Shown here piece by piece: positions 52,157-61,487 of a stretch of 64,000 bases of DNA. Under the pieces are notes generated by a model, which saw only the letters and a list, made by a program, of their open reading frames with translations, ran no database searches and had not been told where the DNA came from. The DNA comes from Bathynomus jamesi (taxonomy: Eukaryota > Arthropoda > Malacostraca > Isopoda > Cirolanidae). The stretch lies in NCBI GenBank assembly GCA_023014485.1, contig JAJOZX010000484.1, positions 547,001 through 611,000 of the forward strand, in the 5' to 3' direction. Both the position numbers and the translations under genes were made by a program. Within the stretch, counting starts at the first letter, position 1; every line of letters begins with the position of its first letter.

Positions 52157-53179
52157 TCACCCCTTTCATGTCCCAGAAGATGGTGGTCATAACCTTTCCT
52201 GCAGAGGGAGCCATTTTGAACTTTTTCTTGCCTGGGGAGTCTGCGTGATGCCACCCCATGGATTGGCGTTTTGTTTCAGGTTCAAAGTGGTGTACCCAAG
52301 TCTCATCCCCAGTCACAATTCGTGAAAGGAAGTCATCCCCTTCTGTCTCGTATCGAACCAACGACTCGGAAGCAATTTCTTTACTTTGGGCTTTGTGATC
52401 TTCAGTCAGTTGCGAGGGACAAACCATGAACACACTTTTGAGTATTCCAGTTGCTGCATTATCGCATTCACACTTCCTTCGCTAATTCGTAGCTCCAGTG
52501 ATAGCTCCTTGTATGTGACGCGCCGATTTGATCGAATGATGCTGTTAGCACGTTGCACAGTGTGAGATATCACAGCCGATGCCGGGCGACCGCTGCGTGG
52601 CTCATCATCGAGGCTGGCTCTCCCTCTCTCCGATGATCTCATACGTTTAAACCAGCGTCCAATTGTGCTTCGATCAACAACAGCATCTCCGTAAACGTTT
52701 TGTAGACGTTTGTGAATATTTCCAACTGTTTCCTTTTCTGCGGTTAAGAACTCGATAACAGTTCTCTGTTTATGACGCACATTTTCGAAACTGCGTTAAC
52801 CATCGGTTTTATACAAGGGCGTTTAAAAGCGGTTTTATACAAGGAGGGGAGGTTCAAACTGGAAAAATCCGGTTATGTGAAGCACAGAAAGTTCAAACTT
52901 ACGGCCCAAAAGACATTTCAGCCCCATGGCCTATTATTTAGTTAAGAAAAAGGGTGGGGCAAAATATATTGAGTGCCCCTAGCAGAACTGGTAACATATC
53001 CGAGATATTAGATTTAACAGTGTTAAATTTCGGTCGTAGATTTGAAGTTGAGAATCTCCCCTTTCAAGACCATTTCTAAATAACTTCTTTGGAGAAAAGA
53101 AATAACTTTAGCGAGTAAAAATTCCACAGAAGAAACACACTCTTCTTTAATTCTAACTCTGCCGTCTTTTAATTAAAAT

Positions 53180-53199
53180 AATTATTATTCTAAATTACA
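53180..53199 (+). repeat. Left target-site duplication of the RTE-like LINE
   Basis: AATTATTATTCTAAATTACA, 20 bases, repeated exactly at 61095-61114 on the far side of the element. Confidence 0.97.
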
Positions 53200-53205
53200 A
53201 GGGAG

Positions 53206-54287
53206 GTGGTGGATCTGATGGAGAGGAGGAGGATGCAGGTGTTGTGTATTCAGGAGACTAGATGGAGATGGAATAAAGCCAGAGAGATTGGTGCTGGCTA
53301 TAAATTTTATTATAGTGGCACATCACAGCAGGGAAGGAATGGTGTAGGGATTATTCTCTCGAAAGAAGTGAAGGAGAATATACTAGAGGGCAAACGAGTG
53401 AATGATAGAATGATCAAGGTGAAAATTGAATGCGGCCGAGATGTGGTAAGTATACTGAGTGTGTATGTACCGCAGGGAGGATGTGATAAGCAGGAAAAAG
53501 AGGATTTTTGGAGTGGGGTTGACCAGGAAATGCGTGCTATGCCTGACCATGAGCGTGTAGTGATCGGAGGAGACTTCAGTAGCCATGTTGGGAATGGCAA
53601 CGATGGAGTAGGTAGAGTGCATGGTGGACAGGCAGTGGATAGACGGAACCAGGATGGGGGAAAGAATAATTGATTTTGCAATAGTATATGACATGGCAAT
53701 TGCAAATACCTTCTTCGAAAAGAGACGGGAACATCTGATTACGTATAAGAGTGGTGGACGTGAATCCCAGATTGACTATATGCTGTAGTCAAGATCTAAG
53801 TTGAAAGAAGTTGTGAATTGTAAGGTGATCCCAGGTGAAGAAGTAACACCACGACATTGTGTTGTGGTAATGGACCGAAGGGTAAATTGAACTAGAAGAG
53901 GAAGGCTAAATATTGTACATAAAATCAGATCGTGGAAATTGAAGGAACAAGAGTACAAGGAGGCCTTTAGAGAGAGGATAATGAGGGAATTAAGAACACA
54001 GGGATTGGACGACGTTGATGACTGGTGACGGGAAAATGCTAAGGTAATAAGAAAAGAAGGAAGAGAGGTGCTGGGAGTGTCATCTGGGAACCGCCAGAAA
54101 GATAAAGAAACTTGGTGGTGGAGTGAAGAAGTGCAGGATAAAGTGAGAGAAAAGAAAAAAGCGTGGAAGACATGGGTCAACACAGGGGAAAACCAAGACA
54201 AAGAAAGGTATAGGAGAGCGAAGAAAGAAGCTAAGATTACGGTGGCAAAGGCCAAAAGCTCCGAAAAGCTTTCTGATAACTTTTTTA
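53206..54287 (+). pseudogene. RTE-like LINE: APE endonuclease and linker
   Basis: The frame at 53206-53673 begins near MVDLMERRRMQVLCIQETRW (the catalytic Glu block) and has VYVPQGGCDKQEKEDFW and VIGGDFSSHVGNGNDG (Asp/Asn block). After a frame change near 53660, blocks RIIDFAIVYDMAIANTFFEK and SGGRESQIDYML complete the nuclease. Its final His block, TPRHCVVVMD, is recognisable near 53850. Stops lie near 53788, 53889 and 54026. The linker from 54060 is basic (WWSEEVQDKVREKKKAWKTW) and stops at the transposon insertion. Confidence 0.88.
54279..54287 (+). repeat. Left target duplication of the DDE/CxxH transposon
   Basis: ACTTTTTTA, repeated at 56842-56850. It is 9 bases as read; 8 if the element's first base is A. 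Confidence 0.75.
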
Positions 54288-56841
54288 CTGTGCAAAGTGC
54301 TGTAGGGGTAGCACAATTTTGGGGTTTTCTGCCTCTCATGTCTTGTACTCTGACATATAATAACATTTTCCTGGTGTTTTAAATCCTAATGCAATGATGC
54401 AAAATTAAATGATAATTGAAATATGACATATAAATGAAACAAAATGTGTTGGTATTTATTGACAATAGCCATTTAGCAGCATTATATTAAGATTTTAAAT
54501 TATAGACATATTGAAGAAGGTATAGAAAAGGTTAAAATTTAAAAAAATGAAACAATGTTACAACCAGACGTTTTTCTAAAGTGATCTTTTTTCATTGTTC
54601 CTGTAAATTCTTACTTCCATTGCCCTTTCGTGTTAAAATTAGGCATTTTTTTCCTAGATTCTAAAAGATTTAGAATAAAGTTTGGACGATTTTCATAACA
54701 ATATCGTTCTTCTGATGCCTTTGTCACGAGACTGACAGCGCTCTCCAGTTTCTGACCATGACACGGGTATGGTGGAATCATCAGTGACTCGGCATGATGA
54801 TAATGTCACTGTCGCTGAATTCATTTAGCAAAGGTGGTGGATATATGGTTTCTCTCTCCCAATCAACCAATTCGGTGTAATCTTCTACCTTCAAGTTGAG
54901 TGTTTTAGGAAGTTCAAAGTTTCTCAGTTTTGGGGGAAGACTTTCTGGCCTCAATTATTCGCTGGCTCGCAATTTCTCTCACTTGTTGTCTTGGATCCGT
55001 TATCATTACTAAAAGAATATTTTTCGGTGTGGCAAAATAGGAGTTACGTTTTAAGACTGGTTCCATAATGTTTTGGAACTTTTCTTCAACATTTCTTATC
55101 AGTTGTGTAAGGTACCAAAAATTTATGGCTCCATCGATCGCTTTTGGATGTGATTTAATTTGGAACCACCCGGGAGCATAGCACTGCATTATAATCTTCA
55201 CAATGTGTTTGAAACCCTGTTCTGGTTTCAATGTTGATACATACAATTTTAGAATACGATTAGCCCGAGTGAGCCATCGCGCATGATGAATATTTCCAGG
55301 AGATTTCGAACTCAGGTTTACGGGAACGCTGCCCGATTGAACTGATAAGCAAATGTCGTACAAGTACTTCTGATCCATGCTGAGCTCTTTTACAACATCA
55401 GCAGGAATTTGTTTTATTCTTACAGTTACTGGAATGAAATTAACTAGTTTTAATTTTGTCAAATCCTTTTTTATCGCTTTGCCAATATCACCTTTGAAAC
55501 TGTCTGGTCCACTAGTCTGCTCATCAGTTGCTTCAAATACATGCCTGAAAGGCAATTCATTCATGTGGAGCTGGCATACTAACCATTGCAAAGATCTATC
55601 TAGCTGCATCTCAATCAATTTAATCACACCACCAATTTTCCTGTATTTAATGCTGTTCTATCACATAGTAAGGCTTTCAAAGTGTCATTACTGTCTGTAT
55701 CCAAAATCAAAGTCAAAATTTCTTCTGCTATGGATCGAGATGTCCCTTTATCTGGCATGAGATGGTCTACATGTAAACCTCCAGGCTCTTTGACAATGGT
55801 ATAAGTTCTCCGATTTTGCCTCAACAATATTTCGTTTACCAACTCGCACTCTTTCTCTTTCCACTTTTTTCCTATCAAGCATGTTAGATTCATTCAAAAT
55901 TCCCATGTCTTTTGAAGCTGCATTTAGAATGGCGGGTGCTGCTCTGCAGCTGACGCGATAGCGATCTGCAGTAATAGCCATCTCATCATAACGGTATCTG
56001 CTTTGTTCATGATCTGCTAACTCCAGTTCAAGTTTAAAATCATCATTTTCTTCAGTACTTGCATCCCACTTCCATATCATCTAAGATGTCTAAACTTTCA
56101 GAAATGTCATTGAAAGAAGCCTACATTTTCTCTTGAGCTCTTTGTTGAGCTCGTTGTTGCGCTTCTCGTCTAACTTCACTTCTTCTTAATGCAGATGTTG
56201 TAGCTCGATCAATTGGTCCCAGTTGATTTCTGCGTTCTTTTTGTCCTATGAAAGATTCCCATTCTTAGACTGGAATTCTTTCGATACACCTGCACTGTGG
56301 CCTTTCTCTTTTTTTGTCATAGCAATCGCAACTGCATACGTCAAACATATCATCAAACGTTGACAACTTTGTGAAGAATTCCTCCTTTCTTCTGTTTTGG
56401 GTATTTTATTAATTTAGATGCTGACATCATCAGTCGGCATACTTTCATGAAGATCCCTTCTTTACCAATGGTAGGAAATGAAAATCGGTTCCAGATGACT
56501 TCAATGTCAGTAGTGACAATCCTGTAACATTCGTTGGCACTACATGAACCTTTACCCTCAGCATCTTTTATTTACCGAACAAAAAAACAGTGCCTCACTA
56601 CATCAGCTTTTGAAGGTATCATGGCAGGTGGAAATCTAGTTGGCTGGCCAAAAGCAGAATTAGCCATCTTGCTACGTGTGGCCATTTTTTAAAAGACAAA
56701 TACTTAAATCATAAATCTATATCATCTGAAAAGAAAAAACACATGATTAGAAAGCTGATCGCAAGGAAAATGATAACAAGGGCTCCTCAAATGGGTAAAG
56801 GGGGTACTTTGTGTGACCCCTAGAGGAGTAGCACAGTGCTT
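54288..56841 (-). mobile_element. DNA transposon of unclear superfamily (DDE with CxxH)
   Basis: 2.55 kb with imperfect inverted ends: CTGTGCAAAGTGCTGTAGGG on the left; the complement of the right end reads CACTGTGCTACTCCTCTAGG. An ACTTTTTTA duplication lies on both sides, though four extra bases sit between the right TIR and its copy. It splits the linker of the RTE-like LINE. One minus-strand gene with several lesions fills it. The 8-9-bp duplication would fit Mutator-like, hAT, P or Merlin groups, but the protein is not an evident member of any. Confidence 0.75.
54914..56690 (-). pseudogene. Unclassified DDE/CxxH transposase-like protein, broken
   Basis: Minus-strand order: N-terminal region in several frames (KADVVRHCFFVR, WNRFSFPTIGKEGIFMKVCR), a basic coiled Gln/Arg block near 56130-56170 (RAQQRAQEKM), then RYDEMAITADRYRVSCRAAP (about 56000). 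Next is VKEPGGLHVDHLMP (about 55780), a candidate first Asp, and LLCDRTALNTGK (about 55660), a candidate second Asp. A one-base frame change near 55640 is followed by 237 codons (55627-54914) with LQWLVCQLHMNELPFRHVF. This has a CxxH pair as in several DDE superfamilies. Then come DQKYLYDICLSVQSGSV, HHARWLTRANRILKLYVST and YAPGWFQIKSHPK. The catalytic Glu is not assigned. I recall similar uncharacterised proteins in arthropods and cnidarians, but no named family. Confidence 0.7.
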
Positions 56842-56849
56842 ACTTTTTT

Positions 56850-57903
56850 ATGGAATGATAAGGACATTAAGTGGAAATCCATGCATTGCGTGGCTTTTGG
56901 ATTAATCACATTTTGTGTTTCGACCCACCCTATTACACATATAAGGCAAATAAAGGATGAGCATGGTGGAATGATCTCTAATATGCAGAATATTAATGCA
57001 CGGTGGAAGGTTTATTTTGAAAGGTTGTTGAATGAGGAAAATTTTAGATTGATAAGGGAAGAAGAGTTACCAAACGAAGGAATGGTTATGTGTGTGGGAA
57101 GAGAAGAGGTGGAGAGAGCAATGGACACAATGAAAAATGGGAAAGCTACAGGGCCTGATGAGATACCAGTGGAAATTTGTAAAAGTTTGAGGGTGGAAGG
57201 AGTAGACATCCTTAGCGATTTGATGCGCAAGATATATGACCAAGAGAGAGTGCCAGAAGAGTGGAGGAAAAGCATACTGGTCCCAATATTTAAAGGGAAG
57301 GGAGATGTCCAGGAATGTACAAATTATCAAGGGATTAAACTGATGTCGCACACAATGAAGGTCTGGGAACGGATTGTGGAGAGCAGGTTGAGGGAAGAAA
57401 CAAGCATAACGGAAGAGCAGTTTGGCTTCATGCCGGGAAGAGGGACAACGGATGCCATTTTTTCACTTAGACAGTTGCTGGAAAGATATAGAGATGGGCA
57501 GAGGGAGTTGCACATAGTGTTCATAGATCTAGAGAAGGAGTATGACAGAGTACCGAGGCAAGAGGTGTGGAGGTGTTTAAGGGAAACATTAGTGCCGGAG
57601 AAGTATGTGAGGTTGGTGCAGGATATGTACGAGGGGTCACGTACTCAAATACGATGTAGCGCAGGATTGACGGAAGGTTTCGAAGTGAAAGTTGGTGTCC
57701 ATCAGGGATCGGCCCTGAGCCCATACATCTTCGACATTGTTATGGATATAATGACGGAGTAGGTGAGGGAGCAGGCGCCATGGTGTATACTCTTTGCCGA
57801 CGATGTGGTTTTGTATGCAGAGAGCAGAGAGGAGGTGAAGAGGAAGCTGGAAAGGTGGAGGGCCGCACTGGAAAACCGAGGTTTGAAGATTAGTAGGGCG
57901 AAG
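56850..57903 (+). pseudogene. RTE-like LINE: reverse transcriptase
   Basis: From 56960 the frame reads MQNINARWKVYFERLLNEEN and AMDTMKNGKATGPDEIPVEI (fingers), then ILVPIFKGKGDVQECTNYQG (palm start), EEQFGFMPGRGTTDAIFSLR, FIDLEKEYDRVPRQEVW (motif A, with the catalytic Asp) and VHQGSALSPYIFDIVMD (motif B). A stop at 57760 is followed by [20 protein letters not shown] (catalytic ADD) in the same frame, and the block ends at LKISRAK where the hAT is inserted. The early part, 56850-56950, is out of frame. Only the single stop and upstream lesions break the RT core. Confidence 0.92.
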
Positions 57904-58162
57904 CAAGGGCGTACCTAAAGTATTTGGCACCCGGGGCGGATCCTTCCTTTGGCACCCCCCATAAATAATTTTAAAATTTAAACACACAGAAAAATATTAT
58001 GTTTGCAAGTAGATTTTTAAACAGTACACTGAGTACAGTACTGTCATAAGCAAATTGGAAATAAGAAAAATGCAGGACATTAAAAATTCAGTAAACAGGT
58101 AATACTGCATTTTATTTTATAGAGAAAACACAGGAAATCCAGTCTCAACGCTTAGCCTATTC

Positions 58163-58800
58163 TTAAAAGGTAAATAGAGAGGATTCAGTCTGCTTTCGAG
58201 CCTTAATTTCTGCAAATTGATCAATGACCTCATCAAAATTCACCTTCTTTGCATATTCATGTTCAATTGAAAGTAAAGCCAGATTTGTCAATCTTGTCTG
58301 ACTCATGGTCGAGCGAAAGAAATTTTTTATCAATTTCAATTTGGAAAAACTTCTTTCACATGAAGCAATAGACACACAGACAGTCAAAAAGAATCTCAAA
58401 CACAGTGACAAGCTTGGCAAAGATTCACAAAAATCCCATTTCACAATAAACTCCAGAAACTGCAATGCTGTCCATTTCTTTGCCTCTTCAACGCTGATTT
58501 TGGCAGCTTCCAAATGCCTCCGAAGTCGTCCAATTTCCACACTGATATCTTCATCAGAGAATTCATCGAAAATCTGAGTCAAATTTGGAATATACTTCCG
58601 AAGTTCTTCTTCTGTTGCAACAACCAAAGTGTTTGGCTGAATAACAGCGAAGATTGACAGAATTTGATCCATTGCCTTACAACGAATCTCCAATTCTTAA
58701 TGAAAGCGATCAAGACATTCAAACATAGCCCTTTTTACTTCCTCTGGCAATGTGAGACCAGCATCCTTTGCCATCTCTCCTGGCATCCTTTTTCGGAGCC
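58163..58800 (-). pseudogene. ZMYM1-type hAT transposase, C-terminal part
   Basis: After the deletion junction near 58800, the frame reads MPGEMAKDAGLTLPEEVKRA in one frame and then 176 open codons (58693-58163): WTALQFLEFIVKWDFCESLP, then SIASCERSFSKLKLIKNFFR, the hAT dimerisation motif, and MSQTRLTNLALLSIEHEYAK. It ends naturally. The C-terminus complements H2 at 7726-9290, which lost exactly this part; the two are separate families by their termini. Confidence 0.88.
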
Positions 58801-59476
58801 TTACTCTCCCTCTTCTCTCCATAGAAATGTCCATTTCCTGGGTGTTCCAATTCCTTTGTTATCAAGAGCAAACAGTCTGCAGCAAAAACAAAGCAAACTT
58901 TCTTTTGATGGAGAGTAAACCATCCATGTTCTCAAAACTTTCTCGCCATTTGGCAGAGCCTTATAGAACCATGCAGTGGTCAGCTGTCGACTCTTTCCTT
59001 TGGATTTCTCTCCTTTCTTTTGAACTGCACTGAAAGGTCCATTCCTATTTTGGAAGGGTTCACTTCCCCCTCTTAATAAGATCAACTCTCAAGTCATTTG
59101 GAACCGGGATTGGCCAAGCAGCGACATCAGAATAAATTGAAAATCTATCCGTCTCCTCTTCTTCATCAGAGTCTTCCTCCTGTTGGTGTGGACTTCTGCT
59201 GGCGTTTCCTTCCTCTTCATCAGTTTCACTGCTTTTAGAAGATGAATTGCCATCCTCCAATCCTTGCTCTCTCTCATTTGAATCCTCTTGTGAAGATGCT
59301 TCTTGTATTTGCCCTTCAGATTCACCAGGCTGAATATCTTCAGGACTTTCTCCTATTGCACTTGATGTTGAAGGCGTCACATACTTCAAAATTGATCCGG
59401 ACATTGCCTGAGCCACCTTTTCTCTTGCCTTCTTCATTTTTCTTTGTTGGAATCCACTGGGTCGATTTCGCTTCAT
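58801..59476 (-). pseudogene. ZMYM1-type hAT transposase, N-terminal part
   Basis: The start ATG at 59476 lies ten or so bases after a good splice acceptor (TTTTTCAG), so a 5' untranslated intron is likely. Residues 1-35 (MKRNRPSGFQQRKMKKAREK) match the basic start of ZMYM1-like hATs. An acidic Ser/Glu-rich region follows (about 45-115), then SDVAAWPIPVPNDLRVDLIK. A frame change near 59075 leads to the TTF-type zinc-finger block (AWFYKALPNGEKVLRTWMVY, LLCFCCRLFA). The catalytic domain is missing. Confidence 0.87.
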
Positions 59477-59593
59477 AGTGGATGTTTTCTGAAAAATTTT
59501 AAATTCAAAAGGTATAAAGCATGAACATGCATAACAAGCATGAACTATTATGACTTGAAATACATTAACTGAACAAATTGTCTGTGATTATTA

Positions 59594-59632
59594 TTATTAT
59601 TATTATTATTTTGGGGGGGGGGGGGGGTTGAG
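59594..59632. repeat. (ATT)n plus poly-G run
   Basis: TTATTATTATTATTATTATT continuing into a run of 14 G inside hAT H3, upstream of its gene. Confidence 0.9.
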
Positions 59633-60408
59633 TGCAAACACGACTCCTAAAAAAGCAGAAAACTATGAGCATTACTCACAAATAACTACACTACAGACAA
59701 AATGAAAATTAACAGTATATCCAGTAAATAAAGAAGTAAAAAAAATTTATTACAACAGAAAAGCTTCAAACAAGTCAAACAAGTGGTTCTCAAACTTTTT
59801 CCAACCAGATACCCATTGAGTTATCAGATTACCAACCCAGACAAGCAGAGACAATTAATTATCATTATTATTATCATTATTAATTATCATTAATTATCAT
59901 TTATAAACACTTAAACATCACTATGAGACCACATTGTCAAAAATTACTGGACACTAATATAAGTACCATGATATTGTTATAAACACCAGCACTTTATGCT
60001 TTATCATAATTATTTAATGAAACATACCTCATGTATGTGGAGTCACAGTGTCAAGTGAACAAGACTTGGAATGTCAGTTGCAGCCAGCTGGCTATGCTCA
60101 ACAAACTGATTACTAAAACGTCAATGAACGTTCGTCTTTCGATGTAATTTTTATCAAATATTTAATTTTTCGTTTGTAAATTTTGTATTGCCAATAAAAA
60201 TAAAAATTTATTTTATAGTAGAAATTAACATTAAGCTGTTGTAATAGTTTTAACATTTTTAATTTTTTTTTCTTACTTTGGCGAATTTTTCATTTGGTTT
60301 GAAAACTTGTACTGGTATTTCAACTCTCCCGATGGCACCCCCCTCCTGGCTGTCACCCGGGGTGGACCGGCCCCCTCGCACCCCCCTTAGTACGCCACTG
60401 GGGCGAAG

Positions 60409-61060
60409 ACAGAGTACATGAAGTACAATGCGGGACAGGGGCAGAGAGATGAGGTGCAACTCCAAGATGAGGTGGTGAAGAAGGTGGAAAGTTGTAAATA
60501 TTTGGGATCGTGGGTAGAGGATGGTGGAGAGCTGGTAAGGGAAGTGAATAATGGAGTACAATCAGGATGGAATAATTGGAGGAAGGTGTCTGGGGTACTG
60601 TGTGATAAAAGAACATCAATGAAATTGAAAGGGAAGGTATTCAAGGCGGTAGTGAGGCCTGCAATGTTGTATGATGAGGAAACGTGGCCTATGAGGAAGA
60701 ATCTGGGGGAAAAGGATGGATGTAGCAGAAATGAGGATGTTGAGATGGATGTGTGGGGTTACGAGAAGAGATAAAATTATAAATCAATTTATTCGTGGAA
60801 CGACGAAAGTAATAGAGGTGTCAAAGAAAGCTCAAGAGAGAAGGCTTAGATGGTTTGGACATGTCATGCGGAGAGAGGAGGAATGTGTTGGGCGACGAGT
60901 TATGGAGATAAAACCACCTGGAAGAAGGAGAAGGGGAAGGCCGAGGATGAGATGGAGAGAGTGTGTGGAGGGTGATATGAGGGAGCGAAAACTGGGGGCG
61001 GATGTGGCATTGGACAAAAATGAGTGGCGAAGGCGGATTAGGAACAGCGACCCCACTTAG
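60409..61060 (+). pseudogene. RTE-like LINE: RT thumb and C-terminal region
   Basis: Continues 56850-57903 after the hAT: TEYMKYNAGQGQRDEVQLQD, KKVESCKYLGSWVEDGGELV and VVRPAMLYDEETWPMRKN. A frame change near 60720 is followed by EMRMLRWMCGVTRRDKIINQ, RRLRWFGHVMRREEECVGRR and GRRRRGRPRMRWRECVEGDM, the usual basic RTE C-terminus, ending at the stop near 61060. Confidence 0.92.
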
Positions 61061-61094
61061 GCGTGGGAAAATGCTGCCGACAAAGAAGAAGAAG

Positions 61095-61114
61095 AATTAT
61101 TATTCTAAATTACA
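61095..61114 (+). repeat. Right target-site duplication of the RTE-like LINE
   Basis: Exact copy of 53180-53199, directly after the GAAGAAGAAG tail. Confidence 0.97.
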
Positions 61115-61134
61115 TTTATTCTTATTATGCTTAA

Positions 61135-61135
<1 letters not shown>

Positions 61136-61182
<47 letters not shown>
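61136..61182. repeat. (AAT)n microsatellite
   Basis: About 15 AAT units. Confidence 0.95.
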
Positions 61183-61487
61183 TTGAACCCAAGGTTTATT
61201 AGAAATTGGGCCCGTTATTTACTGGGAAACTTTACACACAAGTTAATGAATGAAACCGTCAAATTGAAACCATTTCAGTCACTTAATACAAAAACAAATA
61301 TTTAAAACACTCTTTATATTTATACTACTTTAAATGTAATTATTTATAACATAAATAATTAATATTTACGAATTTATAAAAATATTGGGTAAGAGAGAGA
61401 CTCACGCGGCCTTAAGCTCCCTCAACTCCCCTTCATTTTATATATACCTTACCTTACAACCTTACAAAGGTTCCACGTGATGATTTC
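61183..61487 (-). other. LINE 3' UTR and flank
   Basis: The part nearest the ORF (61440-61487) with GTAAGGTAAGGTATATATA on the minus strand looks like the 3' end of the LINE at 61488. The remainder to 61183 is AT-rich and unassigned. Confidence 0.5.

Larger units (their letters stand above)
50177..52796 (-). pseudogene. mariner transposase, broken (copy 2)
   Basis: The N-terminal HTH frame (52780-52406) reads VIEFLTAEKETVGNIHKRLQ and SLDDEPRSGRPASAV. A shifted frame (52433-52157) follows with VTGDETWVHHFEPETKRQSM (Asp 1) up to TIFWDMKGV. The R4-like LINE then interrupts. Beyond it, 50582-50177 resumes with KLEDVLLLHDNARPHN (Asp 2), a decayed third-Asp region and WLQRNPAEFYQQALVSRWRK. About a dozen bases of mariner are missing at the insertion point compared with copy 1. 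Copy 2 lacks copy 1's early stop codon, so the two copies decayed independently. Confidence 0.9.
50073..52982 (-). mobile_element. mariner M1, copy 2, split by an R4-like LINE
   Basis: The ends CGAGGGCCACTCAATATATT (50073) and AATATATTGAGTGCCCCTAG (52982) are the TIRs of copy 1. TA precedes the left end; the right flank is CAG, so the duplication is lost on that side. Without the 50583-52156 insert it is about 1.34 kb, full size. Confidence 0.92.
57904..60400 (-). mobile_element. ZMYM1-type hAT H3, 8-bp duplication
   Basis: Ends CAAGGGCGTACC and GTACGCCACTG (complement CAGTGGCGTAC). The flanks GGGCGAAG at 57896-57903 and 60401-60408 are exact. It is 2497 bp, with a minus-strand transposase that lacks its middle. 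It sits between codons of the RTE-like LINE's RT. Confidence 0.96.
53200..61094 (+). mobile_element. RTE-like LINE with 20-bp duplication and two nested transposons
   Basis: The sequence between the 20-bp duplications starts inside the endonuclease gene (5' truncation) and ends in GAAGAAGAAG, a short tandem tail typical of RTE-group LINEs. Inserts at 54288-56841 and 57904-60400 split it. Without them the copy is about 2.8 kb. Confidence 0.93.
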
